From an uncultured delta proteobacterium (GTDB lineage: Bacteria > Desulfobacterota > Syntrophorhabdia > Syntrophorhabdales > Syntrophorhabdaceae): DNA of 5,945 nt. The first letter of the stretch is position 1. The number at the start of each line of letters is the position of its first letter. Below are positions 5,858-5,945 of this stretch, piece by piece. The DNA is taken from NCBI GenBank assembly GCA_903872255.1, contig CAIQJW010000193.1, positions 1 to 5,945 of the forward strand, in the 5' to 3' direction. Below the pieces are notes generated by a model, which was not told the origin of the DNA, made no database searches, and saw nothing but the letters and a program-made list of their open reading frames with translations. The position numbers were made by a program, and so were the translations under genes.

Positions 5858-5945
5858 GAGCTACCGGATATCGTCATCCCGGCCACCTTCTCCGTCATCC
5901 CGGCCACCTTCTCCGTCTCCGTCATTCCCGCGAAAGCGGGAATCC
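5849..5945 (+). CDS. possible start of a further gene, running off the window and made of repeat
   Basis: An open frame starts at ATG 5849, 8 bases after GAGG (5837-5840). It reads MFYELPDIVIPATFS and continues through VIPATFS and VIPAKAGI to the edge. Only the first seven residues are not repeat-derived, and VIPAKAGI is what the common ATTCCCGC palindrome yields in this frame. A second open frame starts at ATG 5835, which overlaps the kinase stop as ATGA; it reads SSRPPSP twice. All three plus frames are free of stops across the repeat, so openness is weak evidence. A true downstream gene interrupted by repeat, or no gene at all, are both possible. Confidence 0.2.
   Translation, partial: MFYELPDIVIPATFSVIPATFSVSVIPAKAGI
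5872..5913 (+). repeat. two perfect tandem copies of a 21-base unit
   Basis: The unit CGTCATCCCGGCCACCTTCTC is present at 5872-5892 and 5893-5913 without mismatch. A six-base remnant CGTCTC (5914-5919) leads into CGTCATTCCCG of the palindromic repeat. The first 9-10 bases of the unit resemble the left arm of that palindrome with one T missing, so the units may be degenerate, duplicated pieces of it. The length, a multiple of three, preserves reading frames. Confidence 0.85.
5920..5945 (+). repeat. dispersed palindromic repeat (ATTCCC-N8-GGGAAT type), cut by window end
   Basis: Bases 5924-5931 (ATTCCCGC) pair perfectly with 5936-5943 (GCGGGAAT) around a GAAA loop, giving an 8-bp stem with a GNRA-type tetraloop. 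The sequence fits ATTCCC-N8-GGGAAT, the consensus of the neisserial dRS3 element, and closely resembles a repeat common between genes in many other proteobacterial genomes. It sits after the last gene of the operon. It could act in RNA as a processing or termination hairpin, but no run of T is visible before the window ends. Confidence 0.75.

Noticed and set aside
5924..5943. Rho-independent terminator for the operon
   Set aside because: The hairpin is strong, but it is followed by CC at the window edge with no T tract visible, and it matches a dispersed repeat family. It was kept as a repeat, with termination only a possibility.
5872..5945. CRISPR-like array at the right end
   Set aside because: There are only two units, directly abutting with no spacers, and no cas gene in the window. 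This is a plain tandem duplication.

Overview
The window is a stretch of a Gram-negative chromosome. It reads as one compact plus-strand operon of six complete genes, possibly with the last codons of a seventh at the left edge. Three genes point to lipopolysaccharide (LPS) inner-core heptose: two family 9 glycosyltransferases of the ADP-heptose heptosyltransferase type and a heptose-7-phosphate kinase (HldA/RfaE1 type). Two others are radical SAM enzymes, one with a cobalamin-binding domain, and the sixth is a small hot-dog acyl-CoA thioesterase. LPS genes mixed with oxygen-sensitive radical SAM enzymes, moderate GC by eye, and a C-terminal cysteine motif on both heptosyltransferases suggest an anaerobe of the Desulfobacterota/Nitrospirota type. 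This placement is inference, with no marker gene to confirm it.

Layout: 2-31, probable tail of an upstream gene, joined by ATGA to the next; 28-903, radical SAM protein with CX4CX2C cysteine spacing; 905-1336, YbgC/FadM-type thioesterase; 1320-2381, WaaC/WaaF-like glycosyltransferase; 2384-3886, B12-binding radical SAM protein; 3855-4850, WaaF-like heptosyltransferase II; 4834-5838, heptose-7-phosphate kinase. Every junction is an overlap or a gap of at most 2 bases, and two starts are non-ATG (GTG at 3855, TTG at 4834). No internal promoter or terminator is visible, so co-transcription and translational coupling are likely.

The last ~107 bases are different: a 7-base tandem duplication, a 21-base tandem duplication, and the start of a palindromic dispersed repeat of the ATTCCC-N8-GGGAAT type, which the window edge cuts.

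Working together: the kinase would supply heptose 1,7-bisphosphate on the way to ADP-heptose, and the two glycosyltransferases would add heptose to Kdo2-lipid A. The B12 radical SAM enzyme, lying between them with a 32-base overlap into the second, is the best candidate here for something undescribed: a possible tailoring enzyme (methylation or ring chemistry) acting on the LPS core, lipid A or a related lipid. The sequence gives position and family only, so the substrate is unknown. The other radical SAM protein and the thioesterase may be separate housekeeping genes that share the transcript.
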